A stretch of DNA of 54,034 nt, from assembly GCA_964579325.1 (NCBI GenBank), contig CAZOHN010000002.1:1-54034 (forward strand), in the 5' to 3' direction. Numbering within the stretch: the first letter of the stretch is position 1; each line of letters begins with the position of its first letter. Positions 9,216 to 17,682 of this stretch are shown here, piece by piece. The notes beneath the pieces were generated by a model. The model saw only the letters and a program-made list of their open reading frames with translations, was not told the origin of the DNA and did no database searches. This DNA comes from CAZOHN01 sp964579325. Its GTDB lineage: Bacteria > Pseudomonadota > Alphaproteobacteria > Rhodobacterales > Rhodobacteraceae. Position numbers and translations under genes: made by a program.

Positions 9216-9661
9216 TGATGAAATCCCTGAAGACCCTGTTCAGCGCCCGCACGCCCGCCCAGCGGTCGATGGCGCCGGAAACCGCCGTGGCGGCCCTGCT
9301 GGTCGAAGCGGCGCTGGTCGACGGGGTCTATATCAATGTCGAGAGCGACATGATCGCCGAGATCCTGCTTGAAGCCTTCGATTTCGATGCGGCCCGTTGC
9401 GACCGGCTCTTGTCGGAGGCCGAAGCCCTCGCCGAGGAAGCGGTGGGCAGCCATCAGTTCACCAAGCACGCCAAGAAACTGCCATTGCAGGACCGGATCA
9501 CGGTGATCGAGACGATCTACCGCGTGATCCTGTCGGATGGCGAGAAGAGCGATATCGAGGACGCCTATGTGCGCCAGGTCGCGGGCCTCTTGCATGTCGA
9601 TGACGTCGCCCGGGCCGGTGCCCGGCAGCGGGCCGAAGCCCGGATCACCAGCGGCACGTGA
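9215..9661 (+). CDS. TerB-like tellurite-resistance/DjlA-type domain protein
   Basis: 148 residues if started at ATG 9215 (or 147 from ATG 9218), behind GGAGGCGAG. The all-helical sequence VAALLVEAALVDG, then an acidic turn (NVESDMIAEIL) and a second copy-like helix set (TVIETIYRVILSDGEKSDIEDAYVRQV) match the TerB/DjlA N-terminal-like family, in which acidic residues between helices bind metal. Function outside tellurite clusters is unknown. The start overlaps the S4 stop by one base. The neighbourhood holds no other ter genes, so tellurite resistance should not be inferred. Confidence 0.78.
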   Translation: MMKSLKTLFSARTPAQRSMAPETAVAALLVEAALVDGVYINVESDMIAEILLEAFDFDAARCDRLLSEAEALAEEAVGSHQFTKHAKKLPLQDRITVIETIYRVILSDGEKSDIEDAYVRQVAGLLHVDDVARAGARQRAEARITSGT

Positions 9662-9760
9662 GGCCAGCCCACCCGACCTGATAGCCGGTCTCATTGACAG
9701 GCCGGGGCGGTCGCGCCATTTGCCTCGTCGCCCCCATCCTCCACAGAGCGCTCCTGCCCC

Positions 9761-10102
9761 ATGACCTATATCGTCGTCGATGCCTGCATCCGCTGCAAAT
9801 ACATGGATTGTGTCGAGGTTTGCCCGGTCGACTGCTTCTATGAAGGCGAGAACATGCTGGTCATCCACCCGGATGAATGCATCGATTGCGGGGTCTGCGA
9901 GCCGGAATGCCCGGTCGAGGCCATCAAGCCCGATACCGAGGACGATCCCGACAGCAAATGGCTGAAGCTGAACACCGAATATGCCAAGATCTGGCCGAAC
10001 ATCACCCGCATGAAAGCGCCGCCTGCCGATCGCGAACAGTTCGCGCAGGAAACCGGAAAGCTTGAAAAATATTTCAGCCCGAAGCCTGGCGATGGGGACT
10101 GA
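9761..10102 (+). CDS. fdxA: 7Fe ferredoxin FdxA
   Basis: 113 residues of the Azotobacter FdI type. Cysteines at 9, 12, 17, 21, 25, 40, 43, 46 and 50 reproduce the nine-cysteine pattern of that protein, which binds one [3Fe-4S] and one [4Fe-4S] cluster. The C-terminal extension (residues 55-113) that wraps the clusters is present. It is a cytosolic low-potential electron carrier; the partner enzyme is unknown. It sits between the TerB-like gene and carD, its usual alphaproteobacterial neighbour. Confidence 0.93.
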   Translation: MTYIVVDACIRCKYMDCVEVCPVDCFYEGENMLVIHPDECIDCGVCEPECPVEAIKPDTEDDPDSKWLKLNTEYAKIWPNITRMKAPPADREQFAQETGKLEKYFSPKPGDGD

Positions 10103-10362
10103 GCCGGCCGCGAATCGTCTGGCTTGAGTGGGCGCTGCAGTTGCTGCAGGGCAGACAAGTCTTAACAAAGCCCTTGATTCTTCATTCTTTACCTTACGCG
10201 AGGCAGTGTTGTCTCCTGTTGTAAATGCTTCAAGATCGTGCTAGTGTTCAGACTTGAGCAATAATTAGAACCAGAGCGAAAATCTCTCTCCTTATCCTGT
10301 CTAAGGGATCAGGGCGGAGACTTCTTGACTCTGCAGTGTGTGTAGAAAGAGCGAGAGCAATC
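10103..10362. promoter_or_regulatory. AT-richer leader upstream of carD
   Basis: 260 bases with no plausible gene. The stretch from about 10,157 to 10,290 is markedly richer in A and T than the flanks and probably holds the carD promoter. No -35/-10 pair could be chosen with confidence. Confidence 0.45.
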
Positions 10363-10887
10363 ATGGCGAAAAAAGCAGAAGTTCCGGCGCACGTGTTTGG
10401 CGTCGGACAAAGTGTCGTTTACCCGGCACATGGCGTCGGCAAGATCACCGGCATCGAAAAACAGACGGTCGCCGGGATGCAGCTTGAAGTCTACATCGTC
10501 GCTTTCGACCAGGACAAGATGATCCTGCGCGTGCCGACCAATCGTGCCGAAGCCTCCGGTATGCGCGCGCTCGCCGGCTCGAAACTCGTGGAAGATGCCC
10601 TGAAGACCCTTGGCGGCCGGGCCCGCGTCAAGCGCACCATGTGGTCGCGCCGGGCGCAGGAATATGAGGCGAAGATCAATTCAGGCGACCTGATCTCGAT
10701 CGCGGAGGTCGTGCGCGACCTGCACCGCGGCGATGACCAGCCCGAGCAGTCCTATTCCGAGCGCCAACTCTACGAAAGCGCACTGGACCGGATGGCCCGG
10801 GAACTGGCTGCTGTCGAGAATATCGACAAGGTGAAGGCGATGGAAAAGCTCGCCAAGTCGCTGGCAAAGAAGAAAATGGCTGCCTGA
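10363..10887 (+). CDS. carD: CarD family transcriptional regulator
   Basis: 174 residues. The N-terminal Tudor-like RNA-polymerase-interaction domain (VFGVGQSVVYPAHGVGKI, about residues 8-70) contacts the RNAP beta lobe; the C-terminal helical domain with RRAQEYEAKINSGD and a Lys-rich tail contacts promoter DNA near -10. CarD stabilises open complexes, notably at rRNA promoters. ATG 10363 (MAKKAEVPAH) is preferred; an upstream alternative at 10336 adds residues not typical of the family. The gene has its own leader and ends at a clear intrinsic terminator. Confidence 0.93.
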   Translation: MAKKAEVPAHVFGVGQSVVYPAHGVGKITGIEKQTVAGMQLEVYIVAFDQDKMILRVPTNRAEASGMRALAGSKLVEDALKTLGGRARVKRTMWSRRAQEYEAKINSGDLISIAEVVRDLHRGDDQPEQSYSERQLYESALDRMARELAAVENIDKVKAMEKLAKSLAKKKMAA

Positions 10888-10915
10888 AACGAGGCACGGC
10901 CCGCATGAACGATCG

Positions 10916-10947
10916 AGCCCCGCAGCCCCGGTTGCGGGGCTTTTTCT
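10916..10947 (+). terminator. Intrinsic terminator after carD
   Basis: Perfect 9-bp stem AGCCCCGCA (10916-10924) and TGCGGGGCT (10933-10941) with an 8-base loop, followed by a T-rich run. It sits 28 bases past the carD stop. Confidence 0.9.
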
Positions 10948-11001
10948 TGACGGGGCGCCAGGCGTGAGTTAGAAACAAAACAAGAACATGAGGGGATAGG
11001 C

Positions 11002-11409
11002 ATGGCGATCACCGGCGGCTGCCAATGCGGGGCAATCCGATACGAATTGCTGGCGCCGCCCGACCGGGTGTCGATCTGCCATTGCCGGGACTGCCAGATG
11101 GGCGCGGGCGCGCCGATGGTCGCCTGGGCCGTGATGCCAAAGGACCGGTTGGTGATCCTCAAAGGCGCGCCGAACACGGTCAACTCGTCCGGAGACTCCT
11201 TCCGCCAGTTCTGCGGAAGATGCGGGACGGGGCTTTTCTATGTGAACGAGACGTTCCTGCCGGGCCTTGTCGATGTCCAGTCGGTGACGCTCGACGCGCC
11301 GTCGGCCTATCCGCCGGAGGCGCAGGTCCAGACGGCCGAACAGCCGGACTGGACCGTGCGGCTGCACGACCTGCCTGCCTTCCGGCGCTATCCCGGACAG
11401 GACGATTGA
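11002..11409 (+). CDS. Gfa/CENP-V family zinc protein
   Basis: 135 residues with the cysteine layout of the glutathione-dependent formaldehyde-activating (Gfa) fold: C7-x-C9 (GGCQCGAIRYE), C26-x-C28-x2-C31 (CHCRDC) and C71-x2-C74 (CGRCG), which bind structural and catalytic zinc. The founding member was proposed to speed S-hydroxymethylglutathione formation, but most homologues have no shown activity. Its own start follows AGGGGATAGG. No formaldehyde-oxidation gene is adjacent, so the substrate is unknown. Confidence 0.87.
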   Translation: MAITGGCQCGAIRYELLAPPDRVSICHCRDCQMGAGAPMVAWAVMPKDRLVILKGAPNTVNSSGDSFRQFCGRCGTGLFYVNETFLPGLVDVQSVTLDAPSAYPPEAQVQTAEQPDWTVRLHDLPAFRRYPGQDD

Positions 11410-11494
11410 GGCGGCCACCGCCCGGGTCCGGGGTTGGCACAGGTAAACATCCCGCGCCTTTCAGGCCTCCGCGGAGGCCGTCGACCCGATTGGA

Positions 11495-11557
11495 TTAACA
11501 TCCCGTCCGGCGTTCTTAACGAAGCGCCGTCGCCCGCGTTCCGGCGTTAACCTTAAC
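11495..11557. promoter_or_regulatory. Cluster of four TTAAC motifs upstream of the small Sel1 gene
   Basis: TTAAC occurs at 11495-11499, 11516-11520, 11547-11551 and 11553-11557, all in the same orientation, within a GC-rich background. CtrA of dimorphic Alphaproteobacteria binds TTAA-N7-TTAA(C); the half-site matches but the spacing here does not. This is a candidate regulatory region only. Confidence 0.35.
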
Positions 11558-11679
11558 GCAAACCGCATGGCCCAAGTTTGATCCGTTGCCGGATGGTCCG
11601 GCAGGTGAATGGGCCGCTCGCCTCGACAAGGGGCAAATCCCGGCAGGCAGCGGCTGGTGTCAATAAAAGGACGACGGAA

Positions 11680-11949
11680 ATGCCCTACTCAGATATGCCG
11701 CTCGAGCCGGCCGCCCTGCTCAGCTTCGATTCGTGCCCCGATGATTTCTACCAGGCCGGCCTCGCCTACGCGACCGGCACCGGCACCGAGATCAATCTCG
11801 TCGAGGCGCACAAGTGGTTCAACCTCGCGGCTTCGCGTGGCCATGAAGCGGCAAAAGCCCAGCGCGCCGAAATGGCCGACATGCTGACCTCGGCCGAAGT
11901 CAAGATCGCGCTGGAAGCTGCGCGCACCTGGCTGAAACTGGCGAACTGA
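11680..11949 (+). CDS. Small Sel1-repeat protein
   Basis: 89 residues from ATG 11680 behind AAAAGGA. It has essentially one and a half Sel1-like repeats: QAGLAYATGTGTEINLVEA, then HKWFNLAASRGHEAAKAQRAEM, close to the widespread 'sel1 repeat' consensus with WF-L-AA-G. There is no signal peptide, so it is probably cytosolic. Sel1 repeats are protein-protein interaction solenoids; a unit this small may bind one partner. Alphaproteobacterial homologues are of similar length and uncharacterised. Confidence 0.78.
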   Translation: MPYSDMPLEPAALLSFDSCPDDFYQAGLAYATGTGTEINLVEAHKWFNLAASRGHEAAKAQRAEMADMLTSAEVKIALEAARTWLKLAN

Positions 11950-12308
11950 GCACCCGCCGGGCTGCTCAGTGCGGCGCACTGGGGCCGGGCAGCAGGAAGA
12001 CGGGCACCGGACGTTGCGTGACGGCGCCGAAATGCACGTCCGTCAATTCGGGCAGCAGCGCCGCCCGTATCATGGGACGTGCGCTCGTCTTCGGAATATT
12101 GGCGGTCTCGACGAGGAAATTGCCCTAACGCCTGCGGATCGCGCCCGATCAGGGGCTGTGTTTCACGCTTCGCGAGTGTCAATGGCGGCCATTCACGCAG
12201 AAAATGCAGTCACTGGCGTAGTCGGTGTGGCGGGTCGGCCGCGAGCAGGCGAGGAAGGGGGTGTCCGGACCCGATGGCCCGGCATCACACACAAAGAGGA
12301 GTTTCCCC
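11950..12308. other. Gene-free interval, possible gene remnant
   Basis: 359 bases with no clear gene. On the minus strand a 51-codon stretch without a good start ends at about 11,972; its upstream continuation is broken by stops and only continues in another frame. The sequence (ending PVPVFLLPGP) is vaguely like the C-terminus of a universal-stress-type protein, but the match is too weak to name. Confidence 0.35.
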
Positions 12309-12743
12309 ATGTGCCTTCGCTCATTCATAGCCGCTGCCCTGCTCGCCGCGCTGCCCGTCGCGGCCCATGCAGAGACCGCCACCGGTACTGCTACCCTGAC
12401 GCTCACGGTGTCTGGCCTCCAGCCCAAGGGCGCCATAAGCCTCGGCCTGTTCGGCAGCCAGGCCGGCTATGACGCGGGCGACTCGATCACTGGCGCCCAG
12501 CAGGCCGTGACCGGTGACACAGTGGTGCTGACCTTCAAGGATCTTGCGCCCGGCGACTACGGCATCAAGTTCTACCATGATGCGAACGGCAACGGGAAAC
12601 TCGATACCAATCCGTTCGGCATGCCGGTCGAGCCGTTCGGCTTTTCCAACAATGCCCGTGGCCAGTTCGGCCCCGCCGGCTGGGACAAGGCGGCCTTCAC
12701 CGTGACTGCCGGCGCCAACACCCACGCAATAACCGTCAACTGA
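12309..12743 (+). CDS. Exported DUF2141 protein
   Basis: 144 residues from ATG 12309 behind AGAGGAG. Residues 1-21 form a classical signal peptide (cleavage after AHA). The mature part carries the DUF2141 hallmarks: VSGLQPKGAISLGLFGS near the N-terminus, GDYGIKFYHDANGNGKLDTN, then FGMPVEPFGFSNNARG. The D-N-G-K-D loop resembles calcium-binding turns. The function is unknown. It lies 25 bases before a carotenoid-oxygenase-like gene that also carries an export signal, so the pair is probably one operon acting outside the cytoplasm. Confidence 0.85.
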   Translation: MCLRSFIAAALLAALPVAAHAETATGTATLTLTVSGLQPKGAISLGLFGSQAGYDAGDSITGAQQAVTGDTVVLTFKDLAPGDYGIKFYHDANGNGKLDTNPFGMPVEPFGFSNNARGQFGPAGWDKAAFTVTAGANTHAITVN

Positions 12744-12768
12744 ACCTGACACTTCGGAGCCGTCCGCC

Positions 12769-14229
12769 ATGACCCTTGACCGCCGCACGTTCCTGCTCTC
12801 CGCCGCGGCCTTGCCGGCCTGCCAGTTGATCGAGCCGGCCCGTCCGGTGCCGGACGCCTGGCGGCTCGGATACACCAACCCGCCTGCGGAAGGCTTCGCG
12901 CCGGCCGTCATGCGCAAGGTGTCCGGCCGGCTGCCAGACGGTTTTGGCGGGACGCTCTATCGCAACGGGCCTGCCCAGTTCGCCTATGGCGGACAGACGG
13001 CGCAGCATTGGTTCGACGGCGATGGCATGGTCCAGGCGATCCGGTTCGAGGGCGGCGCGGCGGTGCACCGGGGACGGTTCGTCGCAACACCGAAACGGGC
13101 GGCCGAGCAGGCGGCCGGGCGCTTCCTTGCGCCCGGCTTCGGGTCGGAGGGCGATCCGCGCTACGCCCTCACCTCGCCAGATGACGCGAATGCCGCCAAC
13201 ACGTCCGTGGCCATGTCGGGCGGAGACTTGCTGGCCTTGTGGGAAGGCGGATCTGCCTGGCGGATGGATCCGGAGACGCTCGAAAGCAAGGGCCCGAAGG
13301 TCTGGCGCGACGATCTCGCCGGCATGCCCTTCCTCGCCCATCCCAAACGTGATCCGGACGGAACGCTGTGGAATCTCGCACCCGGCGGACGCCGGGTGGG
13401 GATCTATAGGATCGATCCGGACGGCCGCATCAATACCTTTGGTCTCGTTGATATCGGCGTTGCCGCCTACATGCATGACTGGGCGATGACCGCGACCGAC
13501 ATCATCATCCTGGTCCAGCCCTGGATCCTGACGCGCAGCCGGCCGCCCTTCGTCAACCATCTGGAATGGCGCCCCGAACGGGGCCTCGTTGCGCAGGTTT
13601 ACGACAAGAGCGATTTCAGCCTGAAGCGCACCGTCCAATGCCCGCCGCGCGCCTTCTATCATACCGGATCAGCCTGGGCCGATGCCGAAGGCGCCGTGCA
13701 TCTCGACATCGCCTTCTATGATGAACCGGTTCTCGGGCAGGGCGGCGGCGCCAACCTGATTGCCGGGGAGTACCGGGCCGGCACCGATGATATTGAACCG
13801 AAAGTCTGTCTGCTCACCCTGCCGGTGACCGGGGACGGCGTGCTTCGGGAGAGCGGCCTCAAGGGCGAGTTCCTGCAGACCGATCCGCGCCGGTCAGGCC
13901 TCGCGCGGCGCCATGTGCTGGCGGTGACGGGCCGGACGCCCGGGCGGCCGGGACATACCGGCCTTGCCTGCATTGACTGGCAGACGGGAGATGTGGCGCG
14001 CTTCGATTTCGGACCAGGCCAGATGGCCGAGGAGTTCCTCATCGTGCCGAAGCCGGGACGCACCGGGGAAACTGCGGCCTGGGCGGTCGGCACGACGCTG
14101 AACATCGCGGCAGGGGCCAGCGAGGTGCACGTGTTCGACCTTGCCCGGATGGCGGACGGCCCGGTGGTGACCTACCGGGCGCCGCGCGCCTGGCCGCTCG
14201 GTTTCCACGGGACGTTTGCTGCCGCGTAG
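12769..14229 (+). CDS. Carotenoid oxygenase family protein with an export signal
   Basis: 486 residues, usual for the RPE65/carotenoid cleavage dioxygenase family of seven-bladed propellers with a non-haem iron held by four histidines. All four can be placed: H191 (LAHPKRD), H236 (MHDWAM), H298 (FYHTGSAW) and H480 (GFHGTF). These enzymes split carotenoids, apocarotenoids or stilbenes with O2. The N-terminus is unusual: DRRTFLLSAAALPAC is a twin-arginine-like leader ending in a possible lipobox cysteine (C18), implying an exported lipoprotein. It follows an exported DUF2141 gene. Substrate cannot be told; lignostilbene-type substrates are an alternative. Confidence 0.87.
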   Translation: MTLDRRTFLLSAAALPACQLIEPARPVPDAWRLGYTNPPAEGFAPAVMRKVSGRLPDGFGGTLYRNGPAQFAYGGQTAQHWFDGDGMVQAIRFEGGAAVHRGRFVATPKRAAEQAAGRFLAPGFGSEGDPRYALTSPDDANAANTSVAMSGGDLLALWEGGSAWRMDPETLESKGPKVWRDDLAGMPFLAHPKRDPDGTLWNLAPGGRRVGIYRIDPDGRINTFGLVDIGVAAYMHDWAMTATDIIILVQPWILTRSRPPFVNHLEWRPERGLVAQVYDKSDFSLKRTVQCPPRAFYHTGSAWADAEGAVHLDIAFYDEPVLGQGGGANLIAGEYRAGTDDIEPKVCLLTLPVTGDGVLRESGLKGEFLQTDPRRSGLARRHVLAVTGRTPGRPGHTGLACIDWQTGDVARFDFGPGQMAEEFLIVPKPGRTGETAAWAVGTTLNIAAGASEVHVFDLARMADGPVVTYRAPRAWPLGFHGTFAAA

Positions 14230-14245
14230 CGACAGGTGACGGCGT

Positions 14246-15814
14246 TCAGCTCACCCGGCGCGTATGACCCTGCCAGTAGGGTTCGCGCAGATCCTTGCGG
14301 AGAATCTTGCCGGAGGGGTTGCGGGGCAGGGCGTCGATGAAGTCGATGGATTTCGGCGCCTTGTAGGCTGCGATGCGTTCCTTGGCCCAGGCGATGATGC
14401 TGTCAGGGGACGGATCTTCGCCGGGCTTCTTGACGACGATCGCCTTTACCGCTTCGCCCCATTTGTCGTCCGGCACGCCGATGACCGCGACATCGGCGAC
14501 GCCGGGGCAGCCGAAGATCGCGTTCTCGACCTCGGCCGGGTAGACGTTCTCGCCGCCCGAGACGATCATGTCTTTCACGCGGTCATGGATGAACAGGAAG
14601 CCGTCCTCGTCGAAATAGCCCGCATCGCCGGTATGGAAGAAGCCGTTGCGGATCGCGTCGGCGGTGGCGTCCGCGCGGTTCCAGTAGCCTTTCATGACGA
14701 AGCCGGACTTGATGACGATCTCGCCGACCTCGCCGGTGGGAACAGGCTTGCCCGCCGCATCGACGCACCGGACGATGGCGCCGGGCCAGGGCACGCCGCA
14801 GGAACGAAGCTTGCCCCAGGCGGGATCGTGCGCCTCGGGCGGCAGGAAGGTGCCGGCGCCGACCGTTTCGGTGAGGCCGTAGAGCTGCGTGAAGCGGGCG
14901 CCCATGATCTCGACCGCCGTGCGCAGCAGCGCTTCGGAGATCGGCGAGGCGCCGTAGAAGACCTGCTTCAGGCTGGAGAAGTCCGTCGTCTTGATGGCGG
15001 GGTGCTGGGTCAGCATCAGGATGACGGCCGGTACCCAGAAGGCATGGACGATCCGGTGTTCGGGGATCAGCTTGAGGATCAGGCCGGGGTCGATCTCGCG
15101 CAGCACGACCGTGCGGGCACCCTGCGCACTCGCCAGCACGCCGACATTGACGCCGGCCACATGGAAGAGCGGCATGGCATTCATCACCGCTTCGCCGGCG
15201 CCATAGCTCGACCATTCGAGCAGGCTCGCCTGGGCAAAGAACTGGCGGTAGTTTTCGTTGGTCAGCTGCACGCCTTTCGGAAGGCCGGTCGTGCCGGAGG
15301 TATAGAGCTGGATGACATCGTCGTCCGGCGCATAGGTGAGGCCCGGATGGGTCTCGGCTTTTGATCCGCGCCAGGAGGGATAGAAATCCCAGTCCTCGCG
15401 GTCGCCGTCGATGGTGATGATACGGGCAAGGTCTGGCAGGTCGGCCTTGATCTGGTCGATCATGGCGTAGAACTCCTTGCCGACGAACAGCACTTTCGCG
15501 CGGGCGTCCGACAGGATGAACTTCACTTCGGGCGGGGCGAGACGCGTGTTGACGCCCGTCATCACGGCCCGCGCCTTGGCGGCGCCGAACATCATCTCGT
15601 AATAGACGTCAGTGTTCTTTGCGAGGTAGCCGATCCGGTCGCCGGGCTGGACGCCGAGGCGGATGAGGCCGTTGGCAACCTGGTTCGACCGGGTGTCGAG
15701 TTCGGCAAAGCTTGTCGTCTTGCCCTCGAACCAGAAGGCGGTTTCCGCGCCCCGCAGGCCCGCCTGGACACGCGGGATGTCCGCCAGGACCGGCATAGCC
15801 TCAACATCGATCAT
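14246..15814 (-). CDS. Acyl-CoA synthetase (AMP-forming, fatty-acid/aryl-CoA ligase family)
   Basis: 522 residues from ATG 15814 behind GGAGGAAAAA; upstream codons to 15919 are not conserved in character. The adenylate-forming motifs are YTSGTTGLPKG (P-loop), YGLTE (A5), TGDAGYFDEDG (A7) and the terminal NPSGKILRKDLR with catalytic lysine. The enzyme activates a carboxylic acid as acyl-AMP and transfers it to CoA. Substrate class is not fixed; medium- or long-chain fatty acids are most likely. It stands alone, divergent from the TIR-SUMF1 gene. Confidence 0.88.
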   Translation of the reverse strand: MIDVEAMPVLADIPRVQAGLRGAETAFWFEGKTTSFAELDTRSNQVANGLIRLGVQPGDRIGYLAKNTDVYYEMMFGAAKARAVMTGVNTRLAPPEVKFILSDARAKVLFVGKEFYAMIDQIKADLPDLARIITIDGDREDWDFYPSWRGSKAETHPGLTYAPDDDVIQLYTSGTTGLPKGVQLTNENYRQFFAQASLLEWSSYGAGEAVMNAMPLFHVAGVNVGVLASAQGARTVVLREIDPGLILKLIPEHRIVHAFWVPAVILMLTQHPAIKTTDFSSLKQVFYGASPISEALLRTAVEIMGARFTQLYGLTETVGAGTFLPPEAHDPAWGKLRSCGVPWPGAIVRCVDAAGKPVPTGEVGEIVIKSGFVMKGYWNRADATADAIRNGFFHTGDAGYFDEDGFLFIHDRVKDMIVSGGENVYPAEVENAIFGCPGVADVAVIGVPDDKWGEAVKAIVVKKPGEDPSPDSIIAWAKERIAAYKAPKSIDFIDALPRNPSGKILRKDLREPYWQGHTRRVS

Positions 15815-15950
15815 CGTTTTTCCTCCACCAGTGTTCTTGTTTGGTGTGAGATTAGGGCATTTCCTGCGCCTGTCAGCCCCTCCCGGCCTGCCTCTTTGGC
15901 TAAGATGAGTTTTGTGCAATCGTCACAGCCGCAACACGGGGGGACATCGC

Positions 15951-17633
15951 ATGGCCAGTATTTTCCTGTCCTACAGCCGTGCCGACAGGCCGAAGGCGCA
16001 GGTGATCGCCGAGGCGCTGGTGGCCGAAGGCCTGACGGTGTGGTGGGACAAGGTGCTGCGGGCAGGGCAGACCTATGATGAAGTGACCGAAGGCATGCTG
16101 CGCGAAGCCGATGTGGTCATCGTGCTGTGGTCGCAGACATCGGTCAAATCGAAATGGGTGCGGGCCGAGGCGACGCTGGGCGAGCGGTCTTCGGTGCTGA
16201 TCCCGGCGATGATCGAGGACGCCGAACGGCCGATCATGTTCGAATTGACCCAGTCGGCCGACCTGATCGGATGGGAGGGTGACCGGGCCGATCCGCGCTG
16301 GCGCGAGTTTGTTGCCGATGTCCGGCGCGTGATGCCGGCCGACGAGGCGCCCGCCGCGCCGGTGGTGTTTGCGGCGCCGTCCGCGCCGGCCCCGAGCCCT
16401 GCGCCCGACACGACGATGGAGCTGACCTTCTGGACCTCGATCAAGGACGATGATGATGCGGCCGATTTCGAAGCCTACCTGAAACGCTATCCTAACGGGC
16501 ATTACGCAGACCTCGCGCGCAACCGGCTGGCCGCGATTGCGCGCGCCGAAGCGAAGGCGGCTGCCGCGCGGCCTGTCATTGCCTCTCCGCCTCCGCGTCC
16601 ACACCCCGCGCCACAAGCCCAGCCCGCGCGCGCCGCAGCCCCAGTTGCAAGTCCTGCTGCAAGGAAGTCGTCCTCGCCCCTGCCGATGGTCGCGGGCGGG
16701 CTCATGGCCATCGTGCTTGCCGGGTTTGCGGTGTCGCAATTTCTACCGGAAAATGAGGGGGGTGCGGACATGCCGGGCGCGATTGCTGCGGCTGAGGAAA
16801 CGCTTGCTTCAACAGCGTTGCCAGAACCGGCGCCGGTTGCGGAATTGGACGTAGCGGTTGCCGAGCCGGTCTTGCTGGAGGTGGCCGGGATTGCCGCCGA
16901 AGTCGTCCTGCCCGAGCCGGAGCCCGAGCCGCCACCTGTGCCGGCCTGCGATGACTGCCCGGACATGATGGCGTTGACTGGCGGAGTCTTCACCATGGGC
17001 TCGGCCGCCAACGAGCCCGGACGTGAACCGATCGAGGGGCCGCAACGCGAGGTGACGCTTGCGCCATTCGCGATCAGCCGCAGCGAGATCACCGCGGCAG
17101 AATGGACGGCCTGCGTAGATGCCGGCGGCTGCAACGGCTATCGCCCGACCCTTCCGGAGGCGGGCGCCTATCCGGTTGCTGCCATCTCCTGGCGCGACGC
17201 GACAGCCTACGCGGCGTGGCTGTCCAAGGCGACGGGCGACACCTATCGGCTGCCAACCGAGGCCGAGTGGGAATATGCGGCGCGCGGCGGCACGTCGACG
17301 GCCTATTGGTGGGGCGACCGGTTCGACGCCGCCAACGCGCCGCGTGACCGGGTGCGCGAGACAACCGGCTTGCCCGAGAATCCGTTCGGCCTCACCGGCA
17401 TGCTTGGCAATGTCAGCGAGTGGGTCGAGGATTGCTATGTCAACGGCTATACCGACGCGCCCGCCGATGGGCGCGCGGTGCTGAGCGGGGATTGCACGCG
17501 CCGCGTGGTGCGGGGTGGGTCGTTCAAGAGCGGGCAGGGCCAGTTGCGGGTCGCCAACCGGTCGAGGGTAGGTGTCACGACGCGCGATCGCCAGATCGGC
17601 TTCCGGGTCGTGCGTTCAGCGCCGACCGAATGA
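15951..17633 (+). CDS. TIR domain - transmembrane - SUMF1/FGE-like fusion protein
   Basis: 560 residues from ATG 15951. Residues 1-110 are a TIR domain: IFLSYSRADR (box 1), WWDKVLRAG (BB loop) and W69-V-R-A-E73, the WxxxE helix that holds the catalytic glutamate in NAD-cleaving TIRs. Residues 156-198 hold a short ELTFWTSIKDDDDAADF-type element also seen in caspase-like proteins, then a Pro/Ala-rich linker. One membrane helix lies at about 243-262. Residues 331-560 are a formylglycine-generating-enzyme/sulfatase-modifying-factor fold (GGVFTMGS, LPTEAEWEYAARGG, GMLGNVSEWVEDC, VVRGGSF, GFRVVR). The paired cysteines of active FGE after RGGS are replaced (KSGQGQLR), so formylglycine synthesis is unlikely. 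Topology suggests a cytosolic TIR and periplasmic sensor. Confidence 0.88.
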   Translation: MASIFLSYSRADRPKAQVIAEALVAEGLTVWWDKVLRAGQTYDEVTEGMLREADVVIVLWSQTSVKSKWVRAEATLGERSSVLIPAMIEDAERPIMFELTQSADLIGWEGDRADPRWREFVADVRRVMPADEAPAAPVVFAAPSAPAPSPAPDTTMELTFWTSIKDDDDAADFEAYLKRYPNGHYADLARNRLAAIARAEAKAAAARPVIASPPPRPHPAPQAQPARAAAPVASPAARKSSSPLPMVAGGLMAIVLAGFAVSQFLPENEGGADMPGAIAAAEETLASTALPEPAPVAELDVAVAEPVLLEVAGIAAEVVLPEPEPEPPPVPACDDCPDMMALTGGVFTMGSAANEPGREPIEGPQREVTLAPFAISRSEITAAEWTACVDAGGCNGYRPTLPEAGAYPVAAISWRDATAYAAWLSKATGDTYRLPTEAEWEYAARGGTSTAYWWGDRFDAANAPRDRVRETTGLPENPFGLTGMLGNVSEWVEDCYVNGYTDAPADGRAVLSGDCTRRVVRGGSFKSGQGQLRVANRSRVGVTTRDRQIGFRVVRSAPTE

Positions 17634-17682
17634 TCTGCGCGCGGTCTTGCCGGTCCGGCCTGTTTGCGGCAAGACCTTCAGG

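Noticed and set aside
9215..9661. Tellurite-resistance locus
   Set aside because: Only one TerB-like gene is present, and TerB domains occur in unrelated proteins.
7856..10168. A 770-codon minus-strand frame across the helicase, S4, TerB and fdxA genes
   Set aside because: It is opposite four well-supported genes and has Arg/Pro/Ala-rich shadow composition.
14246..17633. Defence island around the TIR protein
   Set aside because: Neighbours are an acyl-CoA synthetase and proA-nadD; there is no second defence gene, integrase or phage remnant.
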